Under the pieces are notes generated by a model. The model made no database searches, was not told the origin of the DNA, and saw only the letters and a program-made list of their open reading frames with translations. Below, one piece after another: positions 42,126 through 51,071 of a stretch of 64,000 nucleotides of DNA. The stretch comes from Acidimicrobiales bacterium (GTDB taxonomy: Bacteria; Actinomycetota; Acidimicrobiia; Acidimicrobiales; Iamiaceae), in the NCBI GenBank assembly GCA_035547835.1, contig DASZTW010000001.1, positions 207,902 through 271,901 of the forward strand. The letters run 5' to 3'. Position numbers and translations under genes: made by a program. Each line of letters opens with the position of its first letter. Positions within the stretch are counted from its first letter, which is position 1.

Positions 42126-42209
42126 CTGCCACCGGGCCGACGTCCCACTACCGGAACCCACGACCACGCGGGCAACCCGCACCCACGATCCAGGAGGAGC
42201 ACGGACACG

Positions 42210-43082
42210 ATGACGAACGACCTGGCAGGACTCGGAGTGTGGGACGGGGGGCTGCGGTACGGCGACCCGGCCCAAGCCGCCGACGCCGCCGCCGAGCTCG
42301 AGGAGCTCGGCTACACCGCCATGTGGATCCCCGACGTGGGAGGCGACGTGTTCGCGTCGCTGCAGAACCTCCTCGCGGCCACCTCGACCGCCGTGGTCGC
42401 GACCGGGATCCTCAACATGTGGATGCACACCCCCGACGAGGTGGCCACGCGCCGCGCCGAGCTCGACGCCTCGGCACCCGGGCGCCTCTTGCTCGGCATC
42501 GGCGTCAGCCACGCGGCGCTCATCGACATGCAAGAGGCGGGTAAGTACCAACGCCCTTACAGCCACATGGTCGAGTACCTCGACGCCCTCGACGCCGCCG
42601 ACCCGCCCGTTCCCGTCGACGGCCGCGTGCTCGCCGCGCTCGGCCCCAAGATGCTCGCGCTCGCCGCGGCGCGCGCCGCGGGCGTGCACCCGTACCTGGC
42701 GCCGCCCGACAACACCGCCCGCACGCGTGCGGCGGTCGGGCCCGACGCGCTCGTCTGCCCGGAGCAGCCAGTGGTGCTGGAGCGTGACCCCGAGGTCGCT
42801 CGCCAGATCGCCCGCGCGCATCTGGTGGGCTACCTGGCGCTCCCGAACTACCGCAACAACCTGCTGCGCAACGGGATCGACGAATCGGACCTCGTCGACG
42901 GTGGATCGGACGAACTCGTCGACACGCTGGTGGTCTGGGGCGACGAGGACACGATCGCCGCCCGCATCGCCGAGCATCGAGCAGCCGGCGCGAACCACGT
43001 GTGCATCCAGGTGCTCCGCGCCGATCGTTCTGAGCTCCCCCGCGCCGAGTGGCGCCGCCTCGCCGCCCTCGTCCCCCGCTGA
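42210..43082 (+). CDS. LLM-class F420-dependent oxidoreductase
   Basis: 290 residues with the TIM-barrel style of luciferase-like monooxygenases: ELEELGYTAMWIPDVGGDVF, LLAATSTAVVATGILNMW and RLLLGIGVSHAALIDMQ. Actinobacterial members mostly use F420, but the substrate is unknown. The start ATG has a strong ribosome site (aggagga) 9 bases upstream. It follows ilvA by 84 bases, with no obvious terminator. Confidence 0.9.
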   Translation: MTNDLAGLGVWDGGLRYGDPAQAADAAAELEELGYTAMWIPDVGGDVFASLQNLLAATSTAVVATGILNMWMHTPDEVATRRAELDASAPGRLLLGIGVSHAALIDMQEAGKYQRPYSHMVEYLDALDAADPPVPVDGRVLAALGPKMLALAAARAAGVHPYLAPPDNTARTRAAVGPDALVCPEQPVVLERDPEVARQIARAHLVGYLALPNYRNNLLRNGIDESDLVDGGSDELVDTLVVWGDEDTIAARIAEHRAAGANHVCIQVLRADRSELPRAEWRRLAALVPR

Positions 43083-43144
43083 CCACGACAAGACCCCCCG
43101 CCGACCACGACAAGACCCCCGCCGACCACGACAAGACCCCCGCT
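43081..43144. repeat. 21-22 bp tandem repeat, three units, beside palindromic element
   Basis: Units 43081-43102, 43103-43123 and 43124-43144 share gaccacgacaagaccccc. The array starts in the LLM gene stop codon and abuts the palindromic element at 43145, so the two may have arrived together. It lies between two genes pointing toward each other. Confidence 0.9.
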
Positions 43145-43189
43145 GCTGTGAGCACTTGACCACCCAGGAGGTGGCCAGCTGCTCACAGC
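43145..43189. repeat. Palindromic repeat copy 3 (45 bp)
   Basis: Outer arms GCTGTGAGCA and TGCTCACAGC are identical to the copies at 5495 and 5600. The centre differs (a caggaggtggcc segment replaces caccaggtggcg), yet the inner CCACC/GGTGG stem is kept. It lies between the convergent LLM gene and EamA-type gene, where it could act as a bidirectional hairpin. Confidence 0.92.
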
Positions 43190-43236
43190 ACGACGGGGGG
43201 TCGCGCACCCGGGGCGGAGCGGGGTGCGGTGCGGGG

Positions 43237-44154
43237 CTAACGGACGAGGAGGACCAAGCCGCCGAGCAGCAGCTCGAGCGCGCACACCCGCGCAACCAAC
43301 GTCGGCGCGGCGGGACGGCCGTGACCTCGATCGCCCAGACGTGGAGCGACCCGCGCGGCCACCACACCGATGCCGAGCAGGAACGGCGCTTCGAAGCCCG
43401 ACGTGGCGGCAACGGCCGCCACCGGCCCCCGAGCCAAGGCGCGCACCAGCAGCGCCTCGCCCGCCACGAGCATCAGCGCGCCGACGGCCACCCGGAACCA
43501 CGTCCGGCGGTCGAGAACCGTGAAGACCTGCGTGGCGCGCGAGGACCCCGCGAACGTCACCACGCCGGCCACCCCCGCGCCGAGCACCACCAGCGGCAGC
43601 ACTTCGGTGAGCGAGGCCCGGGTGAGGACGTGCCCGAGCAGGACCAGCTCCGCAGCCAGCAGCGCGCTCGACCCGATCATCAACACCGCGGTCCTCTGGT
43701 CGACGGTCCAGCCGCCGCGCAGTTCGCCGTGGAGGAACAGCGCGGCCCCGGCGAACACCACCACGAACCCGATCACCTGGTGCTGCGGAAGTTGCTGGCG
43801 CAGGATCACCCACGCGCCCGCCAGGACGAACACCGGCACGAGCTGGCTCATCGGCTGGACGACCGCGTCGTCGTCGAGGTCGAGCGCCCGGCGGTACGGC
43901 ACCGCGTGGGCGAACAGCAGCGCGCCCGCCACCATGGCCATGAGCCCGTCGCCCATCCCGATGCGGGGAACGCCGAGGACCACCAACAAGCAGGTTCCGA
44001 TCGCCAACAGACTCACGGACGACGCGGCCACGATCTCCTCGTCGACCGACCCGCGGCTGCGGCGGCGAGTCGCGCGTTCGAGCACCACCGCGCCGGCCAG
44101 CGCCGCCTGGCCCAGCAGAGCCGGCCACCACCACAGTTCGGTGGTCACCTCCAT
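43237..44154 (-). CDS. EamA/DMT-type membrane protein
   Basis: 305 residues with about ten hydrophobic segments (LWWWPALLGQAALAGAVVL, VIGFVVVFAGAALFL, LPLVVLGAGVAGVVTFAG, EAPFLLGIGVVAARV, LLLGGLVLLV) in two repeats, as in drug/metabolite transporters. The ATG at 44154 (MEVTTELWWWP) is chosen because the longer frame adds only basic shadow sequence. The substrate is unknown. Confidence 0.82.
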   Translation of the reverse strand: MEVTTELWWWPALLGQAALAGAVVLERATRRRSRGSVDEEIVAASSVSLLAIGTCLLVVLGVPRIGMGDGLMAMVAGALLFAHAVPYRRALDLDDDAVVQPMSQLVPVFVLAGAWVILRQQLPQHQVIGFVVVFAGAALFLHGELRGGWTVDQRTAVLMIGSSALLAAELVLLGHVLTRASLTEVLPLVVLGAGVAGVVTFAGSSRATQVFTVLDRRTWFRVAVGALMLVAGEALLVRALARGPVAAVAATSGFEAPFLLGIGVVAARVAPRLGDRGHGRPAAPTLVARVCALELLLGGLVLLVR

Positions 44155-44331
44155 GGAGTCGACCTGCGCGTGCCCGCGACGCCGCGGCGACACCGACAGC
44201 CCACGAACCTCGCCCGCTGTTGCACCGCTCACCACCCGTCGCCCGCTTGGCCGCACTTGGCCGTGCCTCTCGGCGGCCCCTCACGCTACCGCCCGCCGCC
44301 GCGGCGGTCGGCCACGGTGGGCGGTCGCCGG

Positions 44332-45159
44332 TCAGGGTCGATCCGACGACCACCCCGCGTACCGGACCGCCCACAAGTACAGCCCGTCAGGTGGCGCCAC
44401 CGCGCCGGCGGCGGACCGGTCACGGGCCTCGAGCACCGCTTTCATCACCCCGGCGCGGCGACGCCCGAGGCCGGTGTCGACCAGACTCCCGACGATCGAG
44501 CGGACCATCTGGTGGCAAAACGCGGTGGCTTCGATCTCGAATCGCAACAGGCCGTCACCCTCGTCGTGCCAGGCCACGGACAGGACCCGCCGACGCAACG
44601 ACACGTCGCCACCGTCGGGGCCCGGCTTCGGCCGCCGGCAAAACGACGAGAAGTCGTGTTCACCGATCAGCGGATCGCCAGCCAGCTCCATGTCCCGCAC
44701 GTCGAGCGGATCGGGGACGTGCCAGGCGCGGCCCGCCAGGAACGGGTCTGCCTCCGGCCGGTTGACGATCCGGTAGCGGTACAGCCGGCTGTCGGCCGAG
44801 AACCGCGCATCGAAGTCGGCCGGTACCACCGCGGCGTCCCGCACCACCACGGCCGGTCCGCACAACGCGTTGACGGACCGAGCCAGCGCGGCGAGGTCGA
44901 GGTGCGCCGCCGACGCGTCGAACGTCACGACTTGACCCCACGCGTGCACGCCCTTGTCGGTGCGCCCCGCACAAGTGAGCTCGACACGATGGCGCAAGAT
45001 CTTCTCGAGCACGTCAGTCAGCAGCCCCGCGACCGTTCGGACGCCCGGGTTCCGCGCGAACCCGTGGAACCCGCCGCCGTCGTAGGCAACGACCAACCTC
45101 ACCCGTGACAGTGGCGCGCGCGGCGTGGGCGACTCGGCGGCAACGTCGAACAGCGTCAC
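44332..45159 (-). CDS. truA: tRNA pseudouridine(38-40) synthase
   Basis: 275 residues. It has VVAYDGGGFHGFARNP, the catalytic aspartate in CAGRTDKGVHAWGQV, SRLYRYRIVN and FCHQMVRSIVG. It modifies U38-U40 in the anticodon stem. Location downstream of rplQ is the usual actinobacterial order, here with a DMT gene between. Confidence 0.97.
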   Translation of the reverse strand: MTLFDVAAESPTPRAPLSRVRLVVAYDGGGFHGFARNPGVRTVAGLLTDVLEKILRHRVELTCAGRTDKGVHAWGQVVTFDASAAHLDLAALARSVNALCGPAVVVRDAAVVPADFDARFSADSRLYRYRIVNRPEADPFLAGRAWHVPDPLDVRDMELAGDPLIGEHDFSSFCRRPKPGPDGGDVSLRRRVLSVAWHDEGDGLLRFEIEATAFCHQMVRSIVGSLVDTGLGRRRAGVMKAVLEARDRSAAGAVAPPDGLYLWAVRYAGWSSDRP

Positions 45160-45223
45160 GCCAACAGCATGGCCGAACGAGGCCGACCCGATCGCGGTCG
45201 AGGTCGCTGCGATGACCCAGCCG

Positions 45224-46096
45224 TCAGGTCGACCGGTCCACCGCGAGACGCGGCTCGCGTCCGAGCAGAATCAACCCGGCGCTCATCGCCGCCAGACCCA
45301 CCAACGCGGGCGCGAACGACGCCCCGTGTGCCCAGGCTTGCTCGTCGAACAGCATCGAACCGAACAGGACCGCCAGCAAAGGGTCCATCACCCGCATGAT
45401 CGGCAAGGTGATGGTGGGATAGCCGGCCTGGTACGCGGTCTGCTTGTAGAGCACGTCGATCACGCCCGCGCCGATCACCGCGTACACCTCCCACGATGTC
45501 ACCACCGCCTTGAAACCCAGGTCGAAGCGGGTGCTCAGGCCGGCCATGAGCGCTGCGAGGATCGCTTCGGCCAGCCCACCGGCCACGGCGAAGAGCACCG
45601 CCCGGCGGCGTCCGGTGGAGCGCAGCGCCACCGCGCCCGCGCCGGCGAGCACGGCGGCGCCGCACACCGCGAGCGTCACCCAACCCACACCGCTGGCATT
45701 GCTCACCTGCTCGTGGCGCGAACCCGTGGTCGCCACGAACAAGCTGACACCGGCCGCGACCGCCGCGACCGCGAGCCACTCGCGGCGTTGGAGCGGATCG
45801 CGGAACCATACGGCCAGCAGGCCCAACGTCCACACCAGCGCCAAGGTGACCAGCGGGTAGACCAACACCAGCGAGCCCTGCCAGATGGCGACGGTCAACA
45901 AGATGAACCCCGCCGCGTCGCACAGCGCGCCCCACAGCCAGCGGCTGCGCCGGATCAGGCGCCAGATGAGCCCGGGGCGTAGCGCCTGGTCGGCGGGAAT
46001 GGTGATGGCCTCGCGCAGCTGCAACGCGTCGGCTGTGCCCAGTGAGAGCGCGGACGCCACCGCCAATGCGATGGCAAACAGATGCCGAGCGTCCAT
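45224..46096 (-). CDS. DMT-type membrane protein
   Basis: 290 residues with nine or ten hydrophobic segments (FAIALAVASALSLGTA, LVLVYPLVTLALVWTLGLLA, AVAAGVSLFVATTG and FAPALVGLAAMSAGLILLG among them). The YPTITLPIMRVMDPLLAVLF region resembles EamA transporters. The substrate is unknown. It separates rplQ from truA and may share their transcript. Confidence 0.82.
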   Translation of the reverse strand: MDARHLFAIALAVASALSLGTADALQLREAITIPADQALRPGLIWRLIRRSRWLWGALCDAAGFILLTVAIWQGSLVLVYPLVTLALVWTLGLLAVWFRDPLQRREWLAVAAVAAGVSLFVATTGSRHEQVSNASGVGWVTLAVCGAAVLAGAGAVALRSTGRRRAVLFAVAGGLAEAILAALMAGLSTRFDLGFKAVVTSWEVYAVIGAGVIDVLYKQTAYQAGYPTITLPIMRVMDPLLAVLFGSMLFDEQAWAHGASFAPALVGLAAMSAGLILLGREPRLAVDRST

Positions 46097-46193
46097 CAGG
46101 ACGGTGTGGTCCTATTGGCAACCGGCATCGCAGCGCAGGGTACTCCCGGCCCCTGCGGCCGCGGTCGGTTCGTCGCGCCCCGACGCGGCGGCG

Positions 46194-46547
46194 TCAGACC
46201 AGTTCGATGCGCGCCATGGGTGCGTTGTCACCCTGGCGCGGCCCCAACTTCAAGATGCGCGTGTAGCCGCCGTTGCGATCGGCATAGCGTGGGCCGATCT
46301 CCTCGATCAGCTTCTGGGCTGCCTCTTTGTCGCCGAGGTACGACACGATCTGGCGGTGGCGGTGCAGGCCGCCCTTTTTCGCCTTGGTGATCACCTTCTC
46401 GGCGACCGGGCGCAACGCCTTGGCCTTGGCTTCGGTCGTGACGATCCCCTCGGCGGCGACCAGGGAGCTGACCAAGTTCGCCATCATGAGCCGCTGGTGC
46501 GCGGCGTCGGCGCCGAAGCGGCGACCCTTCTTCGGGGTGGCGGGCAT
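46194..46547 (-). CDS. rplQ: 50S ribosomal protein L17
   Basis: 117 residues from ATG 46547 (MPATPKKGRRFGADAAHQRL), chosen because GGAGG lies 8 bases upstream; a GTG 6 bases earlier is possible. The family core LMMANLVSSLVAAEGIVTTEA is clear. It follows rpoA by 2 bases. Confidence 0.97.
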   Translation of the reverse strand: MPATPKKGRRFGADAAHQRLMMANLVSSLVAAEGIVTTEAKAKALRPVAEKVITKAKKGGLHRHRQIVSYLGDKEAAQKLIEEIGPRYADRNGGYTRILKLGPRQGDNAPMARIELV

Positions 46548-46549
46548 GG

Positions 46550-47494
46550 TCACTCCCTCCCGGTGCCGCGCAGCGACAGGCCGCGCGCGTCGAGCTTCTC
46601 GATGACCTCGTCGAGCGACTTCTGGCCGAAGTTGGTGAGCGCCAGAAGGTCTTCGGGGGTCTTGGTGAGGAGCTCGCCGATCGTGTTGACCTGACCGCGC
46701 TTGAGGCAGTTCCGGGGGCGCTCCGACAAGTCGAGCTCCTCGATCGGCAGCTCCAGGTCGGGCGAGCCGGCGGCCACGGTGGAGGTCTCGCCGAGCTCGA
46801 GGCCCTGGGGCTCGTCGCTCATCGTGGCGATCAAGTCCATGAGCTTGGTGAGCGTGTCGCCAGCCGACGCGAGGGCGTCACGAGGCGTGATCGAACCGTC
46901 GGTCTCGATGTCGAGGATGAGGCGGTCGTACTCGGTCGACTGCTCCACGCGGGTGGGCTCGACCTGGTAGGCCACCCGACGGACCGGCGCGTAGATCGAA
47001 TCGATCGGGATGACACCGATGGTGGCCGTGCTCTTGTTGATCTCGGCGGTCACGTAGCCCCGGCCCCGCTGCACGGTGAGGTCGGCGGCCAGGCGGCCCT
47101 TGCTGTTGACCTCGGCGATGTGAGCGTCGCCGTTGACGACCTCCACATCGGCGGGCCACTCGATGTCGTTCGCCGTCACCGTGGCAGGACCACGCACGTC
47201 GACGCGTGCGGTCAGCGGCTCGTCACCCGTGTACCGCAAGACGATGTCCTTGAGGTTCAAGATGATGTCGGTGACGTCTTCTTTGACCCCGGTGATCGTC
47301 GTGAACTCGTGGAGCGCCTCGTCGAAGCGGATCTCGGTGATGGCCGCGCCGGGGATCGACGACAGCAGCGTGCGGCGCAACGAGTTGCCGAGCGTGTAAC
47401 CGAAGCCGGGCTCCAGCGGACCGATTGCGAACCGCTGGCGGTTGCCTTCTTCCTCGCCGATCAGTTCGACCGTCGGGCGTTGGATGACCAGCAT
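46550..47494 (-). CDS. rpoA: RNA polymerase alpha subunit
   Basis: 314 residues. The NTD has FGYTLGNSLRRTLLSSIPGAAIT and the beta-contact region. The CTD (about 240-314) has LSERPRNCLKRGQVNTIGEL and FGQKSLDEVIEKL, which bind upstream DNA and activators. Full length. It follows rpsD in the alpha operon. Confidence 0.98.
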   Translation of the reverse strand: MLVIQRPTVELIGEEEGNRQRFAIGPLEPGFGYTLGNSLRRTLLSSIPGAAITEIRFDEALHEFTTITGVKEDVTDIILNLKDIVLRYTGDEPLTARVDVRGPATVTANDIEWPADVEVVNGDAHIAEVNSKGRLAADLTVQRGRGYVTAEINKSTATIGVIPIDSIYAPVRRVAYQVEPTRVEQSTEYDRLILDIETDGSITPRDALASAGDTLTKLMDLIATMSDEPQGLELGETSTVAAGSPDLELPIEELDLSERPRNCLKRGQVNTIGELLTKTPEDLLALTNFGQKSLDEVIEKLDARGLSLRGTGRE

Positions 47495-47581
47495 GGATGG
47501 CTACCTCAGGAACTTTCGAGCAACAGGAGTAGGGATCGGGCCCCGCCGCGAGCGGGCGGCAGGGACGGGTGTCAGGACGGG

Positions 47582-48208
47582 CTACCGGCTGTAGTGCTCG
47601 ACGATGAGCTGTTCGCGCACCGCGACGTCGATGGCGTCGCGGGCCGGCAAGGTGGTGACCGTGGCCTTCATGCCACCGTCACCGAGCTCGATCCACCCCG
47701 GCGTCTGGCGGTCGAGCGTGTCGAGGTTGTGGCGCACCACGATCATGGCGCGGGCCTTGTCGTTGAGCTCCACGACGTCGCCCTGGCGCACGCGGTAGCT
47801 CGGAATGTTGACCCGCCGGCCGTTCACTTTGACGTGACCGTGGCGGACGAACTGGCGGGCCTGGGCCCGGCTCGAACCCCAACCGGCGCGGAACGTCACG
47901 TTGTCGAGTCGCAGCTCGAGCATCTGCAGGAGGTTCTCACCGGTGACGCCGGGCCGCCGGTTGGCTTCCTCGTACAAGTTGCGGAACTGCTTTTCGACCA
48001 GGCCGTAGATGCGACGTGCCTTTTGCTTCTCACGGAGCTGGAGGAGGTACTCGGAGCCCTGGCGCTGGCGGGCACGACCATGTTCACCCGGCGGGTATGG
48101 CCGCCGCTCGATGGCGCACTTCATCGTCTCGCACTTGGCGCCCTTCAAGAAGAGCTTCATGCGCTCCCGTCGACAGAGACGGCAGACCGGACCGGTGTAT
48201 CGAGCCAT
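47582..48208 (-). CDS. rpsD: 30S ribosomal protein S4, zinc-binding type
   Basis: 208 residues. Four N-terminal cysteines (9, 12, 26, 31, in PVCRLCRR and CETMKCAIE) form a zinc site, so it is the zinc-bound form. The S4 RNA-binding domain has SRAQARQFVRHGHVKVNG. In many bacteria S4 represses the alpha operon; no site was identified. Confidence 0.98.
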   Translation of the reverse strand: MARYTGPVCRLCRRERMKLFLKGAKCETMKCAIERRPYPPGEHGRARQRQGSEYLLQLREKQKARRIYGLVEKQFRNLYEEANRRPGVTGENLLQMLELRLDNVTFRAGWGSSRAQARQFVRHGHVKVNGRRVNIPSYRVRQGDVVELNDKARAMIVVRHNLDTLDRQTPGWIELGDGGMKATVTTLPARDAIDVAVREQLIVEHYSR

Positions 48209-48220
48209 GTCGTCGCCTCC

Positions 48221-48619
48221 TCAGACCCGACGCCGCTTCGGCTGACGGCAGCCGTTGTGGGGAACCGGGGTGACGTCCTTGATGCCGGTGATCTCGATAC
48301 CGGTCGTCTGGATCGATCGGATGGCGGTCTCGCGGCCGGAGCCGGGGCCCTTCACCACGACGTCGACCTTGCGCACCCCGTGCTCCATGGCGCGGCGGGC
48401 GGCCGTCTCCGCAGCCATCTGCGCGGCATACGGGGTGGACTTGCGCGAGCCCTTGAAGCCCACGTTGCCCGACGAGGCCCACGACAGCACATTGCCGTCC
48501 TGGTCGGTGAAGCTGACGATGGTGTTGTTGAACGAGCTCTTGATGTGAGCGACGCCGTAGTTGACGTTCTTCCGTTCACGCTTGCGGGGACGCCGGCCCC
48601 CGGGCTTTGGCTTTGCCAT
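48221..48619 (-). CDS. rpsK: 30S ribosomal protein S11
   Basis: 132 residues with [35 protein letters not shown] and the C-terminal [17 protein letters not shown]. The ATG shares a base with the rpsM stop. Confidence 0.98.
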   Translation of the reverse strand: MAKPKPGGRRPRKRERKNVNYGVAHIKSSFNNTIVSFTDQDGNVLSWASSGNVGFKGSRKSTPYAAQMAAETAARRAMEHGVRKVDVVVKGPGSGRETAIRSIQTTGIEITGIKDVTPVPHNGCRQPKRRRV

Positions 48620-48999
48620 TACTTGCGGGTCACCTTCTTCTTGCCGGCCACAGTGCGCTTCGGGCCCTTACGAGTGCGTGCGTTGGTGTGAGTGCGCTGT
48701 CCGTGGACCGGGAGGCCTTTGCGGTGCCGCAGGCCCTGGTAGCAGCCGATCTCCATCTTGCGCTTGATGTCCTGCTGGATGTCGCGCTTGAGGTCACCTT
48801 CGACCTTGATGTTCTGGTCGATCCAGTTGCGGATGCGGTTGACCTCTTCGTCGGTGAGGTCGCGCGTGCGGGTGCCCGGGTCGATCCCGGTGGCTTCGCA
48901 CACCTGCTGCGCGGTGGTGCGCCCGATGCCGAAGATGTAGGTGAGGGCGATCTCCAACCGCTTCTCGCGGGGGAGGTCGACGCCGGCGATACGGGCCAT
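48619..48999 (-). CDS. rpsM: 30S ribosomal protein S13
   Basis: 126 residues with [39 protein letters not shown] and a C-terminal basic tail [18 protein letters not shown]. It lies 25 bases after rpmJ. Confidence 0.98.
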   Translation of the reverse strand: MARIAGVDLPREKRLEIALTYIFGIGRTTAQQVCEATGIDPGTRTRDLTDEEVNRIRNWIDQNIKVEGDLKRDIQQDIKRKMEIGCYQGLRHRKGLPVHGQRTHTNARTRKGPKRTVAGKKKVTRK

Positions 49000-49024
49000 G
49001 GTTACCTCAGCTCCTGGGTGTTCA

Positions 49025-49138
49025 TCAGCCCTGCCGCTGCTTGTGGCGAGGGTTGTCGCAGATGACCATCACGCGGCCGTGGCGACGGATGACCTTGCAC
49101 TTGTCACAGATTTTCTTGACGCTCGGACGAACCTTCAT
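49025..49138 (-). CDS. rpmJ: 50S ribosomal protein L36
   Basis: 37 residues, [20 protein letters not shown] then [17 protein letters not shown]. Zinc ligands Cys11, Cys14, Cys27 and His32 are present, so this is the zinc-bound form. It lies between infA and rpsM, the normal position. Confidence 0.97.
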   Translation of the reverse strand: MKVRPSVKKICDKCKVIRRHGRVMVICDNPRHKQRQG

Positions 49139-49161
49139 GTCAGGCCTTCAGCGTTGGAGGA

Positions 49162-49386
49162 TCATTTGTAGCGATACGTGATGCGGCCGCGGGACAGGTC
49201 GTAGGGCGTGAGCTCGACCTGCACCCGGTCGCCGGGGAGGATCCTGATGTAGTGCATCCGCATCTTCCCGGAGATGTGCGCGAGCACCTTGTGCCCGTTC
49301 TCGAGCTCGACCCGAAACATGGCGTTCGGCAGCGGCTCGATGACCGTCCCTTCGAGGACGATTGCGTCTTCTTTGGGCTTGGGCAG
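49162..49386 (-). CDS. infA: Translation initiation factor IF-1, probable CTG start
   Basis: 74 residues in the S1/OB fold: [60 protein letters not shown] and [11 protein letters not shown]. The only standard in-frame start upstream is an ATG at 49446 that would add 20 poorly conserved residues. A CTG at 49386 gives the normal IF-1 length and follows AGGAG by 7 bases, the best ribosome site in the region. So CTG initiation is the simplest reading. It begins the infA-rpmJ-rpsM-rpsK-rpsD-rpoA-rplQ group. Confidence 0.85.
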   Translation of the reverse strand: MPKPKEDAIVLEGTVIEPLPNAMFRVELENGHKVLAHISGKMRMHYIRILPGDRVQVELTPYDLSRGRITYRYK

Positions 49387-49467
49387 CGTGCTACTCCTGG
49401 ACGAACGAACAAAAGGTGCGCTCGCGGGCGGACCGCGACGGTCCATCCCTGCGAGGGCCGACGGATC

Positions 49468-49496
49468 ATGCTATCGCGACGCCCCCACCCTTCCAA
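49468..49496 (-). promoter_or_regulatory. Promoter of infA and the alpha operon
   Basis: On the minus strand, TTGGAA (49496-49491), a 17-base spacer, and TAGCAT (49473-49468), about 80 bases upstream of the infA start. It explains the 227-base gap between map and infA, which holds no gene. Confidence 0.65.
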
Positions 49497-49613
49497 GTCC
49501 GCCCAACCAGCCGTTCCGCGCGCACACGGCCCTGAGCGTTCTGCGCGCAGAAACCCACCGTCACGGTCGGAATCCAGGCGCGAAAGGGGGTTGGGCGCGG
49601 GGTGCTCGGCGGT

Positions 49614-50366
49614 CTACGGGAGGGTGAGGATCTCGGGGCCGTCGCCGGTGACGGCGACGGTGTGTTCGACGTGGACCGCGCGGCCACCGTCGAGCGTGAC
49701 GACGGTCCAGCCGTCGTCGAGCACCTGGCTGTCGGGGGACCCCGCAGTGAGCATCGGCTCGATCGCGTAGACGTTGCCGACCCGGATCCGGGGGCCGCTC
49801 CCCGGCTCCCCCCAGTTCGGCACCGACGGCGATTCATGCATCGCACGACCGATCGCATGGCCGGTGTACTCGGCCACCAGCCCATAGCCGGCCCCCTCGA
49901 TGACCCGCTCCACCGCGTTGCCGAGATCCCCCAGGCGGTGACCGTCGACCAGCTCAGCAACGCCGGCAGCCAGCGCCGCCTCCGCGGTGTCGATCATGCG
50001 TCGGTCCTCCGCACGCAGCTCACCCACCCCCGCGGTGTATGCGGCGTCGCCATGCCAACCGTCGACGATCGCGCCGCAATCGACCGACACGAGATCGCCT
50101 TCCTCGAGGCGCCGCTCGCCGGGGATCCCGTGCACGATGACGTCGTTCACCGATGTGCAGATCACCGCGGGAAAGCCGTGGTAGCCGAGGAAGTTCGACT
50201 GCGCGCCACGTCGCTCCAGCACTTCGCGCGCCACTTGGTCGAGATCGGCGGTGGTGACACCGGGCCGCAGCGCCGCCCGCGTCCGCTCGTGCATCTCGGC
50301 CACGACACGGCCGGCCACCCGCATCTTGGCGACCTCGTCGCGGCGACGGCGGGCAGCGCCGCCCAT
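49614..50366 (-). CDS. map: Methionine aminopeptidase type I
   Basis: 250 residues. It begins MGGAARRRRDEVAKMRVAGR. Metal ligands are visible in VDCGAIVDGWHGDAAYT (two Asp), YTGHAIGRAMHE (His), YAIEPML and HVEHTVAVT (two Glu). It removes the initiator Met. The ATG shares a base with the adk stop (TGATG). Confidence 0.97.
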   Translation of the reverse strand: MGGAARRRRDEVAKMRVAGRVVAEMHERTRAALRPGVTTADLDQVAREVLERRGAQSNFLGYHGFPAVICTSVNDVIVHGIPGERRLEEGDLVSVDCGAIVDGWHGDAAYTAGVGELRAEDRRMIDTAEAALAAGVAELVDGHRLGDLGNAVERVIEGAGYGLVAEYTGHAIGRAMHESPSVPNWGEPGSGPRIRVGNVYAIEPMLTAGSPDSQVLDDGWTVVTLDGGRAVHVEHTVAVTGDGPEILTLP

Positions 50367-51040
50367 CAGGCCGGCGACCGGCCCATGCGGTCTTCGATGG
50401 CGGCCACGACCCGTTCGGTGACCTCGGCCGCGTCGCCCAGCCCGTCGATCTCGGCCAGCAGGCCTGCGTCGCGGTACCAGTCGACCAGCGGCGCCGTCTC
50501 CTTCTCGTACAGCGCCAAGCGACGGGAGATCGCTTCTTCGGTGTCGTCGTCGCGCTGCACGACATCGCCGCCGCAGTCGTCGCACACCCAGCCGTTCTTG
50601 GGCGGCTCGGACGTGGAGTAGTTGGCGCCGCAGTCGGTGCACACCCGCCGACTGGCGAGCCGGTCCAACACGACGTCGGTCGGCACCTCGAGGTTGACGA
50701 CCAGGTCGAGCCCGCCGCGCCCCTCGACGATCCGGCGCAGCTCGCCGGCCTGCGCCACGGTGCGGGGGAACCCGTCGAGGATGAAGCCCCGTTGCGTGGT
50801 GTTCGACGTGTTGAGGAAGCCGTCGATGATCTGCACCACGAGGTCGTCGGGCAACAGGTCACCGGCGTCCATGTACTCCTTGGCCTTCAAACCGAGGGGG
50901 CTGCCCTCCTTGACGGCGGCTCGGAGCATGTCGCCGGTCGAGACGTGCGGCACCACGTAGTGGCGCGACAAGCGCACGCACTGAGTGCCCTTGCCGGCGC
51001 CCTGACGGCCGAGCATGACGAGCTTCACGCCGCGCGTCAT
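50366..51040 (-). CDS. adk: Adenylate kinase, zinc-lid type
   Basis: 224 residues. P-loop GRQGAGKGTQC, NMP region STGDMLRAAVKEGSPLG, DGFPRTVAQA. The lid has a Cys4 zinc site (RRVCTDCGANYS and CDDCGGDV). It balances AMP, ADP and ATP. It stands between secY and map as usual. Confidence 0.98.
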   Translation of the reverse strand: MTRGVKLVMLGRQGAGKGTQCVRLSRHYVVPHVSTGDMLRAAVKEGSPLGLKAKEYMDAGDLLPDDLVVQIIDGFLNTSNTTQRGFILDGFPRTVAQAGELRRIVEGRGGLDLVVNLEVPTDVVLDRLASRRVCTDCGANYSTSEPPKNGWVCDDCGGDVVQRDDDTEEAISRRLALYEKETAPLVDWYRDAGLLAEIDGLGDAAEVTERVVAAIEDRMGRSPA

Positions 51041-51071
51041 CCAACCCGCCTTCGAGAAGTTGCCGCCGGGT

